Counted from the first letter of the stretch, positions 43,492 to 52,959 are shown. The stretch: 64,000 nt of DNA from Candidatus Pelagisphaera phototrophica (GCF_014529625.1 NZ_CP076039.1:1116001-1180000), one strand, 5' to 3'. Made by a program: numbers and translations. The notes: generated by a model not told the origin, from the letters alone.

Positions 43492-45003
43492 TCAGTCCTT
43501 TTCTCGGATCTTTTTCAAAGCTTGAGCCCAAGGATCGGATACGCTTTTTTCGGGCTGGATCTCGCGGGAAGGCCTGGGTTCTTTTCTGGCAGGTGGCGCG
43601 ACGGGTTCTGCTGCTTGCTCAGGCAATTTTGCCGATTCTGCGGGGATGGGTTTTTCGATTACCCTTTCGTTGGGCGTCATTGCAACCTGCTCTTTGGTAT
43701 CTTCTTCGATCGGTTCCGGCAAAGGGGTCTGAGTCGAATCGAGTTCCTGGTTTTCGCTTGCTCGGCTTCGTGACTTTCGAGCGGCCGCTTCGCGGGATTT
43801 GTCCTTTTTGCTCTTCCGTTTTCCTTTTATGGGAGCGGAGGGTGAGGGGAGGGCGTTCGGGTCCCATTGGGTTGGAATAAAACCTTCGATTCGCTCCCGT
43901 TCGATTTTCATTTCGTGGCGTTTCTCGATCAGTTGAAAGTGCTGATGGTCTCCGATGCTAATAAAGCTGACTGCGATACCGGACTGACCTGCGCGGCCGG
44001 TTCGACCTATCCGATGGACATAGTCTGCGGCCGAGCGTGGGAGGTCGTAGTTCACGACGCACGGCAGGTTCGCAATATCAATTCCACGAGCCGCCAAATC
44101 AGTGGCCATTAGAACTTGGGTTTTACCCGCTTTAAAGTTTTCCAATGCCCGAGTGCGGCGTTCTTGCTTAAGGTCGCCATGAAGAACTGCCGCTCGTATT
44201 CCGTGCTTAGACAGTTTGGCGGTGATGTTGGCGGCTCTTCGTTTTGTGGCTACGAAGACAAGCACTCGGGACAAGTTTTCGGTTTTGAGCAAGTGGCGGA
44301 GCAATGCGGTACGTTCGCCCCGATCCACTTCGATCGCCCGTTGTTGGATATTCTCTCCTGGGGTCGATTCAGTCTCTAGTTGGATTTTCTCGGGATCGTT
44401 GAGGATCGCATTTGAAATTTCAACGACCGCTGGAGGGAAGGTGGCAGAGAAAAGGAGATTCTGACGAAGCGTAGGGAGTTGCTTGAGGATTGCATCGATC
44501 TGGTCAGCGAATCCGAGGGCGAGGAGTCGATCGGCCTCGTCCAGAACGAGTAGCGTCACCTGCGAGAGATCGATCGCCTGACGTTCGACGAGGTCGAGTA
44601 GTCGACCTGGTGTGGCGACTATCACGTGGGGCCTTGCTTGTGCGGCTTCGATCTGGGGATCGATATCCACCCCTCCGAAGATTGCGAGGTATCGAGGAAC
44701 GGGTGTCATCGATTGACTGTAATCTCGAAGCGCGTTCTCAACTTGATCGGCAAGTTCACGGGTAGGAACGAGAATTAGGCTGTTTTCCTGGATCTCGTTT
44801 AGCGATGAGTGGGCGAAACGCTGCAGTATAGGAAGAACGAAAGCCGCGGTTTTTCCCGAGCCGGTTTCAGCCGCGGCGATTAGGTCCTTTCCTTGCATCA
44901 CAAGCGGGATAGCCTTTTCCTGAATGGGAGTCGGGATAGCGTGGCCTTGCACTTCGACAGAGCGAAGCAATGAAGCCGAAAGTTTGAGGGAATCGAATGA
45001 CAC
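43492..45003 (-). CDS. DEAD-box RNA helicase (RhlE-like)
   Basis: A 503-residue RNA helicase. The Q motif 'IPTPIQEKAIPLVMQGKD', motif I 'AAAETGSGKTAAF', motif Ia 'PTRELADQ', motif II 'LVLDEADRLL', motif III 'FSATFP', 'ATDLAARGIDI' (V) and 'HRIGRTGRAGQSG' (VI) are all present. The last 120 residues are a low-complexity tail rich in Lys, Glu, Pro and Ala, typical of RhlE/CsdA-like proteins that bind RNA. The start is GTG at 45001-45003. It would unwind structured RNA during ribosome assembly or decay. It is 96 bases downstream of recQ on the same strand. Confidence 0.93.
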   Translation of the reverse strand: MSFDSLKLSASLLRSVEVQGHAIPTPIQEKAIPLVMQGKDLIAAAETGSGKTAAFVLPILQRFAHSSLNEIQENSLILVPTRELADQVENALRDYSQSMTPVPRYLAIFGGVDIDPQIEAAQARPHVIVATPGRLLDLVERQAIDLSQVTLLVLDEADRLLALGFADQIDAILKQLPTLRQNLLFSATFPPAVVEISNAILNDPEKIQLETESTPGENIQQRAIEVDRGERTALLRHLLKTENLSRVLVFVATKRRAANITAKLSKHGIRAAVLHGDLKQERRTRALENFKAGKTQVLMATDLAARGIDIANLPCVVNYDLPRSAADYVHRIGRTGRAGQSGIAVSFISIGDHQHFQLIEKRHEMKIERERIEGFIPTQWDPNALPSPSAPIKGKRKSKKDKSREAAARKSRSRASENQELDSTQTPLPEPIEEDTKEQVAMTPNERVIEKPIPAESAKLPEQAAEPVAPPARKEPRPSREIQPEKSVSDPWAQALKKIREKD

Positions 45004-45099
45004 GCTGGGAAGATTGGCGTCTCAACGGCCCTCAGCAATGGCAATCGTATCGAGCTATCAGTTATTCGCAAAGCAAGCGGTCAATCTCTGGCAGTCGTT

Positions 45100-47025
45100 T
45101 TAGGACACTGATTTCCTCGATGTCCGCTCGTCTGCCGCTTTCATGACTGCTTGGAAGGGGACTTGGTCCAGGGCACCGAAAAGGGGATCACGAGTGGTTC
45201 GGCTGCGGCTAAGTTTGGGGGAGGATATACCGCAGAGAAAACGAGCGTATTCTCGTGGAGATTTTTGACCCACGGGCTGTTGTTTCAGTATCTGGCCGAT
45301 CTGAGTCAGTTCTTCGTCGCTAAGAGCTCGCTCGGGGTTGCGGATGGGGACGGTCTGGCTTGTTTGGCAATAACTGCAATGTCCGCAAGGTTGGCCTAGG
45401 TCCTCCCCAAAATATTTCAAGACAGCACTCGTTTTGCACGATTCGATGTTGAGCAGCTCGATGACCTGTTGCGTGCGTTCGATATTGAGAGTCTCATTGC
45501 GAAAGACCTTTTCCGAAAGGGACTGGATGACGACCTCAAGCAGGGGCCGCTCCAGCAATCGCAATCCCTGTCTCAATCCACTTACCCCAACTTCCAAGTT
45601 TCCGCTTTCTTCCAGGTAGTTGAAGGCCTTAACGATTCGGTTTCGGTCTTCCCCAAGATTTGAAGCGGCAGTATCCAGATTTATATAGCTCCACTTTTGC
45701 TTCTCGACGGACTGGTCGAATAGCCCCTGAAGGAATTTCTGACGAACCGGGTCGAATTTATCCAGTATTTCGTTTTTGGGAACGATGTAGTTGAATTTAT
45801 ATTCGCTATAGAAAGGAGCGGTAAACTTTATGACTCCATCGAGTTCCAGATAAGTTAGCAATGTGCTTAGAACGAGGGGGCGAATATCGGTTTGCTGCGA
45901 TAGCTGGTAGAGTGATATGTCGAACTCCGTTTTTTGGGAAAGAATGAATGCGCCGAAGTCACGGATGCTTTCCTCCGTCGGGGTGTCGCCGTAGATGAAA
46001 TTCTCCAACACGATTAGGTCTTCCGCGGATCCCAGAACTTCGCAGTGGGAGGGTAGGCCGTCGCGGCCAGCTCGGCCAATTTCCTGGGAGTAGTTCTCAA
46101 GTGTTTTAGGCAAATTGAAATGGTACACGTTCCGAATATCCGATTTGTCGATACCCATTCCAAAGGCGATGGTGGCGACGACGATCCCGTCTTTTGACGC
46201 CATGAACCAGTCCTGTATTTCGGAACGCTTATCGCTTTTCATTCCGGCGTGGTAGGCACGGGCTGAAAAACCCGCTGTGGTGAGGAATTCGGCGACCCTT
46301 TCCGCTTCCTTTTGCAATGTTACGTAAACAATCGTCGGTCCCAGGGGTGAAGCGGCGAGTTTCTTTTTGAGCGTTTCATCGCGCTTGCTGGGAGGTGTCG
46401 GCGTGAATTCTAGAAACAGGCTGGGCCGATGAAAGCCGGTGTTCACGTAGGCTTCCGGGGGAATCGCGAATTCGCGGCGAATGTCTTCAACGACAGTGGG
46501 CGTCGCGGTAGCGGTCAGGGCGAGGACTCGATCGACTTTCAGCTTTCTTCCGGCGATGGCCAGCTTGAGGTACTCGGGGCGGAAATTGTGTCCCCATTCG
46601 GAAATGCAATGGGCCTCGTCGATGACCATTAGAGAAATGGGAACGTCTTCAATGGAAGCGAAAAAACGTTCGTTGGAAATTCGCTCGGGTGCGACGTAGA
46701 GGAGTTTGAGCGATCCACTGTTCAAGTCCTGGTAGACCTGGCGGGTTTCTTCGGCGGTGAGGGACGAATCGAGTCGGGCCACGGAAATCGAGCGCTTCCG
46801 CAAAAAGTCGACCTGATCTTTCATAAGAGCGATCAAGGGGGAGATAACGATTGTCAGGCCGGGAAGCAACAGGGCGGGCAATTGGTAGCACAGGCTTTTG
46901 CCACTTCCCGTAGGAAAAACGGCGAGGGCGGATTTCCCATTCAGGATTTGGGTGATGATGGTTTCTTGCCCTTCGCGAAAGGACTCGAAGCCGAAGTTCG
47001 TTTTGAGCGTTTCGAGAGGATTCAT
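45100..47025 (-). CDS. recQ: RecQ family ATP-dependent DNA helicase
   Basis: A 641-residue 3'-5' DNA helicase. The start MNPLETLKTNFGFESFREGQ at 47023-47025 matches the family; an open frame upstream is not conserved. Motifs: 'AVFPTGSGKSLCYQLPALLL' (I), 'VISPLIALMKDQVD' (Ia), 'LMVIDEAHCISEWGHNFRPE' (II with aromatic loop), 'ALTATATP' (III), 'VATIAFGMGIDKSDIR' (V) and 'QEIGRAGRDGLPS' (VI). The RecQ zinc-binding Cys set lies in 'IESCKTS' and 'QPCGHCSYCQTS', set about 180 residues later than in E. coli RecQ after an extra helical/winged-helix segment. No HRDC domain is evident. It is divergent from, and touches, the RluA-type gene. Confidence 0.92.
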   Translation of the reverse strand: MNPLETLKTNFGFESFREGQETIITQILNGKSALAVFPTGSGKSLCYQLPALLLPGLTIVISPLIALMKDQVDFLRKRSISVARLDSSLTAEETRQVYQDLNSGSLKLLYVAPERISNERFFASIEDVPISLMVIDEAHCISEWGHNFRPEYLKLAIAGRKLKVDRVLALTATATPTVVEDIRREFAIPPEAYVNTGFHRPSLFLEFTPTPPSKRDETLKKKLAASPLGPTIVYVTLQKEAERVAEFLTTAGFSARAYHAGMKSDKRSEIQDWFMASKDGIVVATIAFGMGIDKSDIRNVYHFNLPKTLENYSQEIGRAGRDGLPSHCEVLGSAEDLIVLENFIYGDTPTEESIRDFGAFILSQKTEFDISLYQLSQQTDIRPLVLSTLLTYLELDGVIKFTAPFYSEYKFNYIVPKNEILDKFDPVRQKFLQGLFDQSVEKQKWSYINLDTAASNLGEDRNRIVKAFNYLEESGNLEVGVSGLRQGLRLLERPLLEVVIQSLSEKVFRNETLNIERTQQVIELLNIESCKTSAVLKYFGEDLGQPCGHCSYCQTSQTVPIRNPERALSDEELTQIGQILKQQPVGQKSPREYARFLCGISSPKLSRSRTTRDPLFGALDQVPFQAVMKAADERTSRKSVS

Positions 47026-48132
47026 TGGGGCCACTTCCAAGGCTCGCAAAAGGAATGGGGAGTAGCAAGTTTCTCGAGGTGCTTTCTCGACAATCGGCTC
47101 AATTCGCGCGTTATCGGTCTTATCGAAAAGGAACCACAGTCTGAAAATGAAGGGGCTAGCGACCGTTTCATCTCTCCAGAGCTCGACGGAGCTCGATTGG
47201 ACAAAGCGGTGAAGATTCATTTTAACCTGCCCTGGATAAAGGCCAAGTCCTGGATTGGTACGGGAAAAATATTCGTCAACGGATCCCGCAATATGGCCAA
47301 GGATCACGCGGTTACCGCTGGAGATCGTATTGAACTGAGGATGAGCGCTCCCAAGACGCAGGCAGCGTCGGCTCTCGATCCGAAAGAAGTTCTAATGTTC
47401 GACGAAGGAATCGTGATCGTCAACAAACCTGCGGGAATGATGACGGTTCCGCATCATTTCAGCGAAGAGGTTGAGACGCTCGACCGGCTCACCCTCGGCT
47501 ACCTGAGAGCACAGGACAGGGGTGGCAAACATAACCGCTCGAGTCTAGGCGTCGTCCACCGAATCGACAAGGAGACCAGCGGATTGATTGTCTTCGCCCG
47601 TACCTTTGCGGCTCAGCAGGAGCTTTCACGACAGTTCCGGGCCCACACGATTGAACGTAGGTATTTTGCGATCGTGCACGGACGTATGAAAAAGCAGACG
47701 ATCCGTTCACGGCTGGCCCGGGATGCGGGCGATGGGCTCCGCGGTTCGGTGCGACCAGGCAGCGTCAACGATGCGGGAGAAGAATTGGGAAGAGCCGCGG
47801 TGACCCATGTTGAAGTCGTAGAGTATCTGGATGGAGCGACTTTAGTCGCCTGCCGTATTGAAACCGGTCGGACTCACCAAATTCGCATCCACTTGAGCGA
47901 AGCGGGCCATCCGATTATTGGGGAGAAAGTTTACATCCGAAGGTTCAAGGAGGCGATTATCCCTGCCTATCGCGTGATGCTGCACGCAGCGGAATTGGGA
48001 TTCCATCATCCGATTTCAGGTGAGTCAGTAAATTGGACGCAACCCTTGCCAAGGGACTTTAAGAATCGACTGAAGTCCCTGAAAATTCGCGGATCGAAAG
48101 GGAAGCCCGATAACAATAAAGAGACGAAATAG
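46966..48132 (+). CDS. RluA-family RNA pseudouridine synthase, start uncertain
   Basis: A pseudouridine synthase acting on rRNA or tRNA. An S4 RNA-binding domain ('DGARLDKAVKIHFNLPWIKA', 'KIFVNGSR') precedes the catalytic domain with 'GVVHRIDKETSGLIVFART' (catalytic Asp in H-R-I-D), 'RRYFAIVHGR' and 'TGRTHQIRIHLSEAGHPIIG'. Conserved text begins only at about 47110, yet the frame there has no ATG, GTG or TTG before the S4 domain; the nearest in-frame starts are TTG at 46966, 46948 or 46882, all inside the opposite-strand recQ gene. A small frameshift near the start, or a non-canonical start codon, is possible. The C-terminal 20 residues are Lys-rich. Confidence 0.85.
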   Translation: MPFAKGLEAEVRFERFERIHWGHFQGSQKEWGVASFSRCFLDNRLNSRVIGLIEKEPQSENEGASDRFISPELDGARLDKAVKIHFNLPWIKAKSWIGTGKIFVNGSRNMAKDHAVTAGDRIELRMSAPKTQAASALDPKEVLMFDEGIVIVNKPAGMMTVPHHFSEEVETLDRLTLGYLRAQDRGGKHNRSSLGVVHRIDKETSGLIVFARTFAAQQELSRQFRAHTIERRYFAIVHGRMKKQTIRSRLARDAGDGLRGSVRPGSVNDAGEELGRAAVTHVEVVEYLDGATLVACRIETGRTHQIRIHLSEAGHPIIGEKVYIRRFKEAIIPAYRVMLHAAELGFHHPISGESVNWTQPLPRDFKNRLKSLKIRGSKGKPDNNKETK

Positions 48133-48202
48133 GTCGGGGATGGCGAGATCCGAGTAGTATTAGAATTGCCAAGTCGGGCAAACCCGATTCACGATCAGGA
48201 TT

Positions 48203-48784
48203 ATGGCATTTACCCTTGAACTTGGAACCTTCGCTCCCGATTTCGAACTCCTCGCCACGGATGGCGAGTCCTACAGTCTAGAGGATTTCGATAACCATCG
48301 ATTTCTGGTACTCTTCTTCACTTGCAACCACTGCCCCTACGTGACAGGCTCCGACGAGGTCACGAGGGAGACTACTGAACGATTCAAAGACCGAGGTGTG
48401 GGCTTTGTCGGGATCAACGCAAACAGCAAGAATACGTACCCTGAGGACGACTATTCCCACATGGTAGCTCGGATGGAGGAGCATGGGTTTCCATGGACCT
48501 ATCTGCATGACGAGACCCAGGATGTCGCTCGCGCTTACGGGGCGTTGCGTACGCCTCACTTCTACGTTTTCGATGCGGAACGGAAACTGATCTATACGGG
48601 ACGTGGGGTGGACCAGCCGCGAAACCGATCAGCGATCACGGTGAACGATTTGGAACGGATGCTTGAAGAAGCAACGAGCGGTCAGCCCATCAGTGTCCCG
48701 CAGACCAATCCTATTGGCTGCAATGTAAAGTGGGACGGTAAGGATGCTCACTGGATGCCTGGGGAGGCGTGCGATCTCGTCTAG
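48203..48784 (+). CDS. Thioredoxin-family (AhpC/TSA-type) protein
   Basis: A 193-residue cytoplasmic redoxin: '[20 protein letters not shown]', '[17 protein letters not shown]' with a C-N-H-C-P active site, then '[19 protein letters not shown]' and '[19 protein letters not shown]' with the cis-Pro. The C-terminal '[13 protein letters not shown]' with an additional Cys is conserved in this subgroup of peroxiredoxin-like proteins. It probably reduces disulfides or peroxides; no electron donor is adjacent. It stands alone 70 bases after the pseudouridine synthase. Confidence 0.9.
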   Translation: MAFTLELGTFAPDFELLATDGESYSLEDFDNHRFLVLFFTCNHCPYVTGSDEVTRETTERFKDRGVGFVGINANSKNTYPEDDYSHMVARMEEHGFPWTYLHDETQDVARAYGALRTPHFYVFDAERKLIYTGRGVDQPRNRSAITVNDLERMLEEATSGQPISVPQTNPIGCNVKWDGKDAHWMPGEACDLV

Positions 48785-48869
48785 ATTGAAATAGCAGTTG
48801 CCCGTACGAGACCTTTTCCCTAGTGGATAGTTGCCTTGTTTGGGCGAGATTTTCATTTTCTCCAATCGA

Positions 48870-49019
48870 ATGAACCCGTGTCTTAGCCTTACCCTCCTCG
48901 CTTCGATTGTCCTTTCCGCTTCGATCGACCTTAGAGCTGCGGACCGTATCTCCGTTACCAGAGAGGAGTACCTCACCGAAGGCCGCAATCTGCAGGCGTC
49001 TTACAAGCTTAGATATTAG
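48870..49019 (+). CDS. 49-residue secreted peptide or truncated gene
   Basis: ATG at 48870 begins a good signal peptide (MNPCLSLTLLASIVLSASI, cleavage likely after 'LRAA') followed by only about 23 mature residues ('DRISVTREEYLTEGRNLQAS') and a TAG. A classical intrinsic terminator follows at 49067. The start of the mature part is charged and soluble. It may be a genuine small secreted protein or the 5' stub of a larger secreted gene whose body was deleted. I recognise no family. Confidence 0.4.
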   Translation: MNPCLSLTLLASIVLSASIDLRAADRISVTREEYLTEGRNLQASYKLRY

Positions 49020-49066
49020 AATTTAATTTAGCCACGAGTGCCTTAGAGTGCTCTTGCTAATTTTTC

Positions 49067-49096
49067 AGACAGCTGCTTCAGCAGCTGTCTTTTTTT
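49067..49096 (+). terminator. Intrinsic terminator
   Basis: AGACAGCTGC, loop TTCA, GCAGCTGTCT: a perfect 10-bp stem followed directly by TTTTTT. It ends transcription of the 49-residue frame. The remaining bases to 49238 hold no gene. Confidence 0.88.
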
Positions 49097-49238
49097 GTGG
49101 GTAGGGGAATTCAATGGTTCTGATTCGATTAGCATGGGGCGCCTCGAATCGCTACTCGAACAAAAGCGCGAATTTGGGGCATTGGCTAAAATTGAATTCC
49201 CTATTGCTAACCTCCAACTGAATTCGCAATGTTGAGTA

Positions 49239-50837
49239 ATGACCTATTCCTTTTTGAACGTGCTTCCGCTGCTTTTATTTGTTGGATCGATCGTTGCCCC
49301 GGCGAGCGTTGCGGCGGCTGACAGTCGTCCCAACATTCTTTTCTGCATCATGGACGATGCGTCTTACATGCACATGAGCACTTACGGTTGCGAGTGGACG
49401 GACACGCCTTCCTTTGATCGATTGGCGAATGAAGGAATCCTTTTTCAAAACGCCTACACGCCCAATGCGAAATGTGCTCCCTCTCGATCCAGCATTCTAA
49501 CGGGGCGAAACTCGTGGCAATTGGAGGAGGCGGCCAATCACATCGTCAACTTTCCTGCTAAATTCAGGACTTTTCCGGAAGTGTTACGGGCGAATGGATA
49601 CCAGGCCGGCAAAACGGGCAAGGGATGGGGGCCAGGGCTTCCGGGTGAAATCGATGGAAAGCCCCGCGTTTTGATCGCGAAAAACTATGGTTCTGAGAAC
49701 CTGGACAAGAAGCCCGCGAAGGGAATGTCGATCGAAGACTACGCAGGCAATTTTGAAGTCTTCCTTGAGGAAGTCGATTCAGAAGAACCGTGGTTCTTCT
49801 GGTATGGATCGAAAGAGCCGCATCGGCGATATGAATACGGATCGGGACAAAAGCTCGGAGGGAAAAGCATAGACGATATTAAAGAAGTCCCCGGATTTTG
49901 GCCTGATAGCGAAGTGATTCGCAATGACATGCTGGACTACGGTCTAGAGATCGAGCATGCGGATAGTCATTTGGGAATGATGATCGAGTCATTGGAGGAT
50001 CGAGGTCTATTGGAGAATACACTCATTGTCATGACCTCCGACAATGGGATGCCGTTTCCGCGCGGAAAGGCCCAGGAATACGAATACTCGAATCATATGC
50101 CCCTCGCCATGATGTGGCCTAAAGGTATACGAAATCCGGGACGTACCGTTACTGATATGGTTAGCTTTGTCGATTTTGCCCCGACTTTCCTCGATGTTGC
50201 TGGGATAGGATTTGAGGACTCCGGTATGCAACCTTCACCCGGCCGAAGCTTGATGGATATCTTCGAGTCAAGAAAAAGCGGTCAGGTGAATCCAAAGCGT
50301 GACTACGTGGTAATCGGAAAAGAACGGCATGACTATAGTCGACCTGGCAATCAAGGGTACCCGATTCGAGGTATCGTGGGGAATGACTATCTTTATCTTT
50401 ACAACTACAAGATTGATTTGTGGCCTGCAGGTAATCCGGAACTTGGATACCTTGATGTAGATGGTTCACCTACGAAAACGGAGATATTGGAGCTGTTCCG
50501 CTCCGGGAAAGACCGCTCCTACTGGGAGCTGTCTTTCGGTAAGCGCAAGGTCCACGAGGAATTCTTCGACCTCGCGAATGATCCCGAGTGCTTGAACAAT
50601 CTTGCGAACGATGAGCGATTGACCGAAGTGAAGCACAAGATGAAAGCCCGCTTGGATGCGACTCTGGCGGAACAGAATGATCCTCGGTTTCTGGGGAATG
50701 GGGACGTGTTCGACAAATACGGTTTTTCGCAGGGTCATGCATGGAACTTCTACGAGAATTACATGGCCGGGAAAGAATCGAAAAAGAGAACGGGTTGGGT
50801 GAACGATTCGGATTACGAGCCCGAGCCTCTGGATTAA
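49239..50837 (+). CDS. Secreted sulfatase, heparan N-sulfatase (SGSH)-like
   Basis: A 532-residue exported sulfatase. Signal peptide 1-27 ('ASVAAAD'). 'CIMDDASYMHMSTYGCEW' has the metal-binding Asp pair and catalytic C79-A-P-S-R is followed by S-S-I-L-T-G. 'NHIVNFPAKFRTFPEVLRAN', 'QAGKTGKGWGPG' and 'VMTSDNGMPFPRGK' resemble N-sulfoglucosamine sulfohydrolase and its PVC relatives. The C-terminal 'EEFFDLANDPECLNNLANDE' is the usual end. It precedes the sialate O-acetylesterase by 22 bases, so the two are probably one operon, pairing desulfation with deacetylation of the same or related glycans. Confidence 0.92.
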   Translation: MTYSFLNVLPLLLFVGSIVAPASVAAADSRPNILFCIMDDASYMHMSTYGCEWTDTPSFDRLANEGILFQNAYTPNAKCAPSRSSILTGRNSWQLEEAANHIVNFPAKFRTFPEVLRANGYQAGKTGKGWGPGLPGEIDGKPRVLIAKNYGSENLDKKPAKGMSIEDYAGNFEVFLEEVDSEEPWFFWYGSKEPHRRYEYGSGQKLGGKSIDDIKEVPGFWPDSEVIRNDMLDYGLEIEHADSHLGMMIESLEDRGLLENTLIVMTSDNGMPFPRGKAQEYEYSNHMPLAMMWPKGIRNPGRTVTDMVSFVDFAPTFLDVAGIGFEDSGMQPSPGRSLMDIFESRKSGQVNPKRDYVVIGKERHDYSRPGNQGYPIRGIVGNDYLYLYNYKIDLWPAGNPELGYLDVDGSPTKTEILELFRSGKDRSYWELSFGKRKVHEEFFDLANDPECLNNLANDERLTEVKHKMKARLDATLAEQNDPRFLGNGDVFDKYGFSQGHAWNFYENYMAGKESKKRTGWVNDSDYEPEPLD

Positions 50838-50859
50838 CAATAGTATCAATTCGTCTGAA

Positions 50860-52551
50860 ATGAAGTTGTCCTCACCTTTTACCCACTTCGTGTTTTTGCG
50901 GATTAGTGTGGGTCGCCTGCTATTAAGCGTCGTACTCGCCTTTAGTCTCGGAGTTAAAGTGTTTGGGGATGTTAGACTCCCTGCGATTTTCGATGACCAC
51001 ATGGTTCTGCAGCAGCGGATGGCTGTACCCGTTTGGGGGTGGGCTAGTCGGGGAGAAAGCGTAGTCGTATCTGGAAGTTGGGGTAGTGAAGCCACGGTAG
51101 TTACGGATGCCAGTGGACGGTGGATGGTAAACTTAGAGACTCCTGCTTACGGAGGACCCTATTCGGTTGGAGTCCAAGGACGCAATCGGATCGTTCTAGA
51201 AAATGTGATGATCGGGGAAGTCTGGCTTTGTGCCGGCCAATCGAATATGGGTTGGAGGTTATCAGCAACCTCGGAAGGGTTTGAGGACTCGGCATCGGCC
51301 GACTTACCGAATATTCGCATTTTCCGCTCTGAGCGTGCCCATAGTCCTCATCCTCAAGAAGACGTTTTGGCGAAATGGAAGGTGTGCAATCCCGAATCCG
51401 CTGCCCTATGTTCTGCGGTCACGTTCTATTTTGCCCGAAAGCTTCATCAGGAATTGGGAATCCCGGTTGGGGTTGTCTTGCAGCCTTACGCAGGCACACC
51501 GATTGAAGGCTGGATGCCGAAAGACATACAATTGTCCGATCCTCGAACTCGAAAAGTTATCGAAGAATTGGATACGGAATCGGATAATTATGATGTAGAA
51601 AAAGCGCGTCAGCAGCTAGCCCGGGCCACAGAGCTATGGAAATTAGGAAAGCGTGCGGGGGAACCCAAATTGCGGACGCCAAGCAACTGGGGGCACCAAT
51701 ATCCGGGCAATATATTTAATGGAATGATCCATCCGGTGCGACCCTATGGAATTAGGGGAGCGATCTGGTACCAGGGTGAGCGAAACGCGAAGGACCTAGC
51801 TCAAGCGGCAAATTATGTGAACCAACTCCCGCTGTTGATCGACTACTACCGGTCCTCTTGGAACGAGCTCTCCCATGGCGCGGTTGCCCGAGATTTCCCT
51901 TTTTACTTTGTCCAGCTGCCCAGTTGGCTTCAGGATCAGTCAGAACCGGTGGAAGCAGACGCTGCCTGGGCCGTGAGTCGGGAGATGATGCGTCTGGTTT
52001 CGAATTCAGTTAAGAACACGGGCGTAGCGGTATCGGTGGATACGGGTGACTCAATATTGCTTCACCCAATTGATAAAAAGCCTATTGGGCTACGTTTAGC
52101 CTATCTAGCGTTGAAGGAAACTTATGGACGAGATTTCGTTGGTTACGGACCTCGATATCGGTCCCACGAAATCAAAGGTGACACGTTCATCATTACATTT
52201 GATTCTATCGGTTCTGGCATGAAGGCAGGTCGCAACGGGAAGTTAGATACGTTCGCGATCGCTGGGGAAGACAGAGCGTTTGTATGGGCGGACGCAAAGA
52301 TAATAGGGAATCAGGTAGTTATCTCAGCAGATGAAGTACGGAATCCCGCTGCAGTGAGGTACGCCTGGGCGATGAATCCCACCAAGCGAATTTTGCTGTA
52401 CAATCAGGAAGGAATCCCTGCTTCACCCTTCCGTACAGATGACTGGCCGTTGTTTGATGAAGCTAGTTATGTTCCTTCGGTTCAGGATAAGCCGAAGAAG
52501 CCAGAGGGTTATAAACAGGTTACCACAAAACGGCCGCCTATGACCCAGTAG
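50860..52551 (+). CDS. Sialate O-acetylesterase-like, secreted
   Basis: A 563-residue exported SGNH-type esterase that would remove O-acetyl groups from sialic acids or other acetylated sugars. Family marks: 'LPAIFDDHMVLQQ', 'VPVWGWASRGESVVV', 'GEVWLCAGQSNMGWRL' with catalytic Ser128, 'IRGAIWYQGERNA' and a His in 'LLHPIDKKPIGLRLAYLALK'. A signal sequence spans about 17-37. It is linked to the SGSH-like sulfatase in front. The match is good along the whole length, though PVC genomes contain many such esterases acting on xylan or pectin as well as sialic acid. Confidence 0.9.
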   Translation: MKLSSPFTHFVFLRISVGRLLLSVVLAFSLGVKVFGDVRLPAIFDDHMVLQQRMAVPVWGWASRGESVVVSGSWGSEATVVTDASGRWMVNLETPAYGGPYSVGVQGRNRIVLENVMIGEVWLCAGQSNMGWRLSATSEGFEDSASADLPNIRIFRSERAHSPHPQEDVLAKWKVCNPESAALCSAVTFYFARKLHQELGIPVGVVLQPYAGTPIEGWMPKDIQLSDPRTRKVIEELDTESDNYDVEKARQQLARATELWKLGKRAGEPKLRTPSNWGHQYPGNIFNGMIHPVRPYGIRGAIWYQGERNAKDLAQAANYVNQLPLLIDYYRSSWNELSHGAVARDFPFYFVQLPSWLQDQSEPVEADAAWAVSREMMRLVSNSVKNTGVAVSVDTGDSILLHPIDKKPIGLRLAYLALKETYGRDFVGYGPRYRSHEIKGDTFIITFDSIGSGMKAGRNGKLDTFAIAGEDRAFVWADAKIIGNQVVISADEVRNPAAVRYAWAMNPTKRILLYNQEGIPASPFRTDDWPLFDEASYVPSVQDKPKKPEGYKQVTTKRPPMTQ

Positions 52552-52559
52552 GGAGTGGC

Positions 52560-52847
52560 TCAAGAATAGTGATCTGATTTCTGTTTGATTCGTCTTTTAT
52601 CCGAGGGCCAATCCGTTTGGGGTGTATTACTGAGCCCGAGGCCGTCCAGATGTTTGGCAATGGCTCTCGCTTCCGTGTTTGGCACTAAATATTTTTTTGG
52701 CTAACAACCGTGTAAGGCGCAAGTGCCTCCACACGGACGCTCATCGACGACCGCTACGTTTTGACCCGCTTGATTTAGCGCATTGATAAAATGGCAGGCC
52801 GAGGTACCTGAGCCTATTACGATGGTATCGAAAGAATTGGGGGACAT
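52560..52847 (-). pseudogene. N-terminal stub of a flavin disulfide reductase with a nonsense codon
   Basis: ATG at 52845-52847 starts 'SFDTIVIGSGTSACHFINAL', an FAD-binding G-x-G-x-x fold, and reaches 'CGGTCALHGC', the redox-active Cys pair of the glutathione/mercuric reductase family. The next codon is TAG where relatives have Gln, followed in the same frame by 'PKKYLVPNTEARAIAKHLDG' and about 35 further codons to a TGA at 52560. The NAD and dimerisation domains are gone. So both a nonsense change and a large 3' deletion have occurred. Confidence 0.75.
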
Positions 52848-52910
52848 AGATGAGGAGTAAAGGGCTTCCTACCAAACGATTAGCGAGCAAACTCGCTTGC
52901 GCCTTTTGGC

Positions 52911-52939
52911 AGTGGAGTGAGCGTAACGCTTACACCGCT
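52911..52939. terminator. Hairpin downstream of mannosylglycerate genes
   Basis: AGTGGAGTGAGCGT pairs imperfectly (11 of 14, with G-U pairs) with the following AACGCTTACACCGCT. It lies 20 bases after the phosphatase stop. No T-run is present. Confidence 0.4.
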
Positions 52940-52959
52940 TGCCTATCTTGCCCGATTGT

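Noticed and set aside
45100..47307. RecQ with a 94-residue N-terminal extension starting at 47307
   Set aside because: The extension overlaps the coding part of the opposite RluA-like gene and is not RecQ-like; the ATG at 47025 gives the family start.
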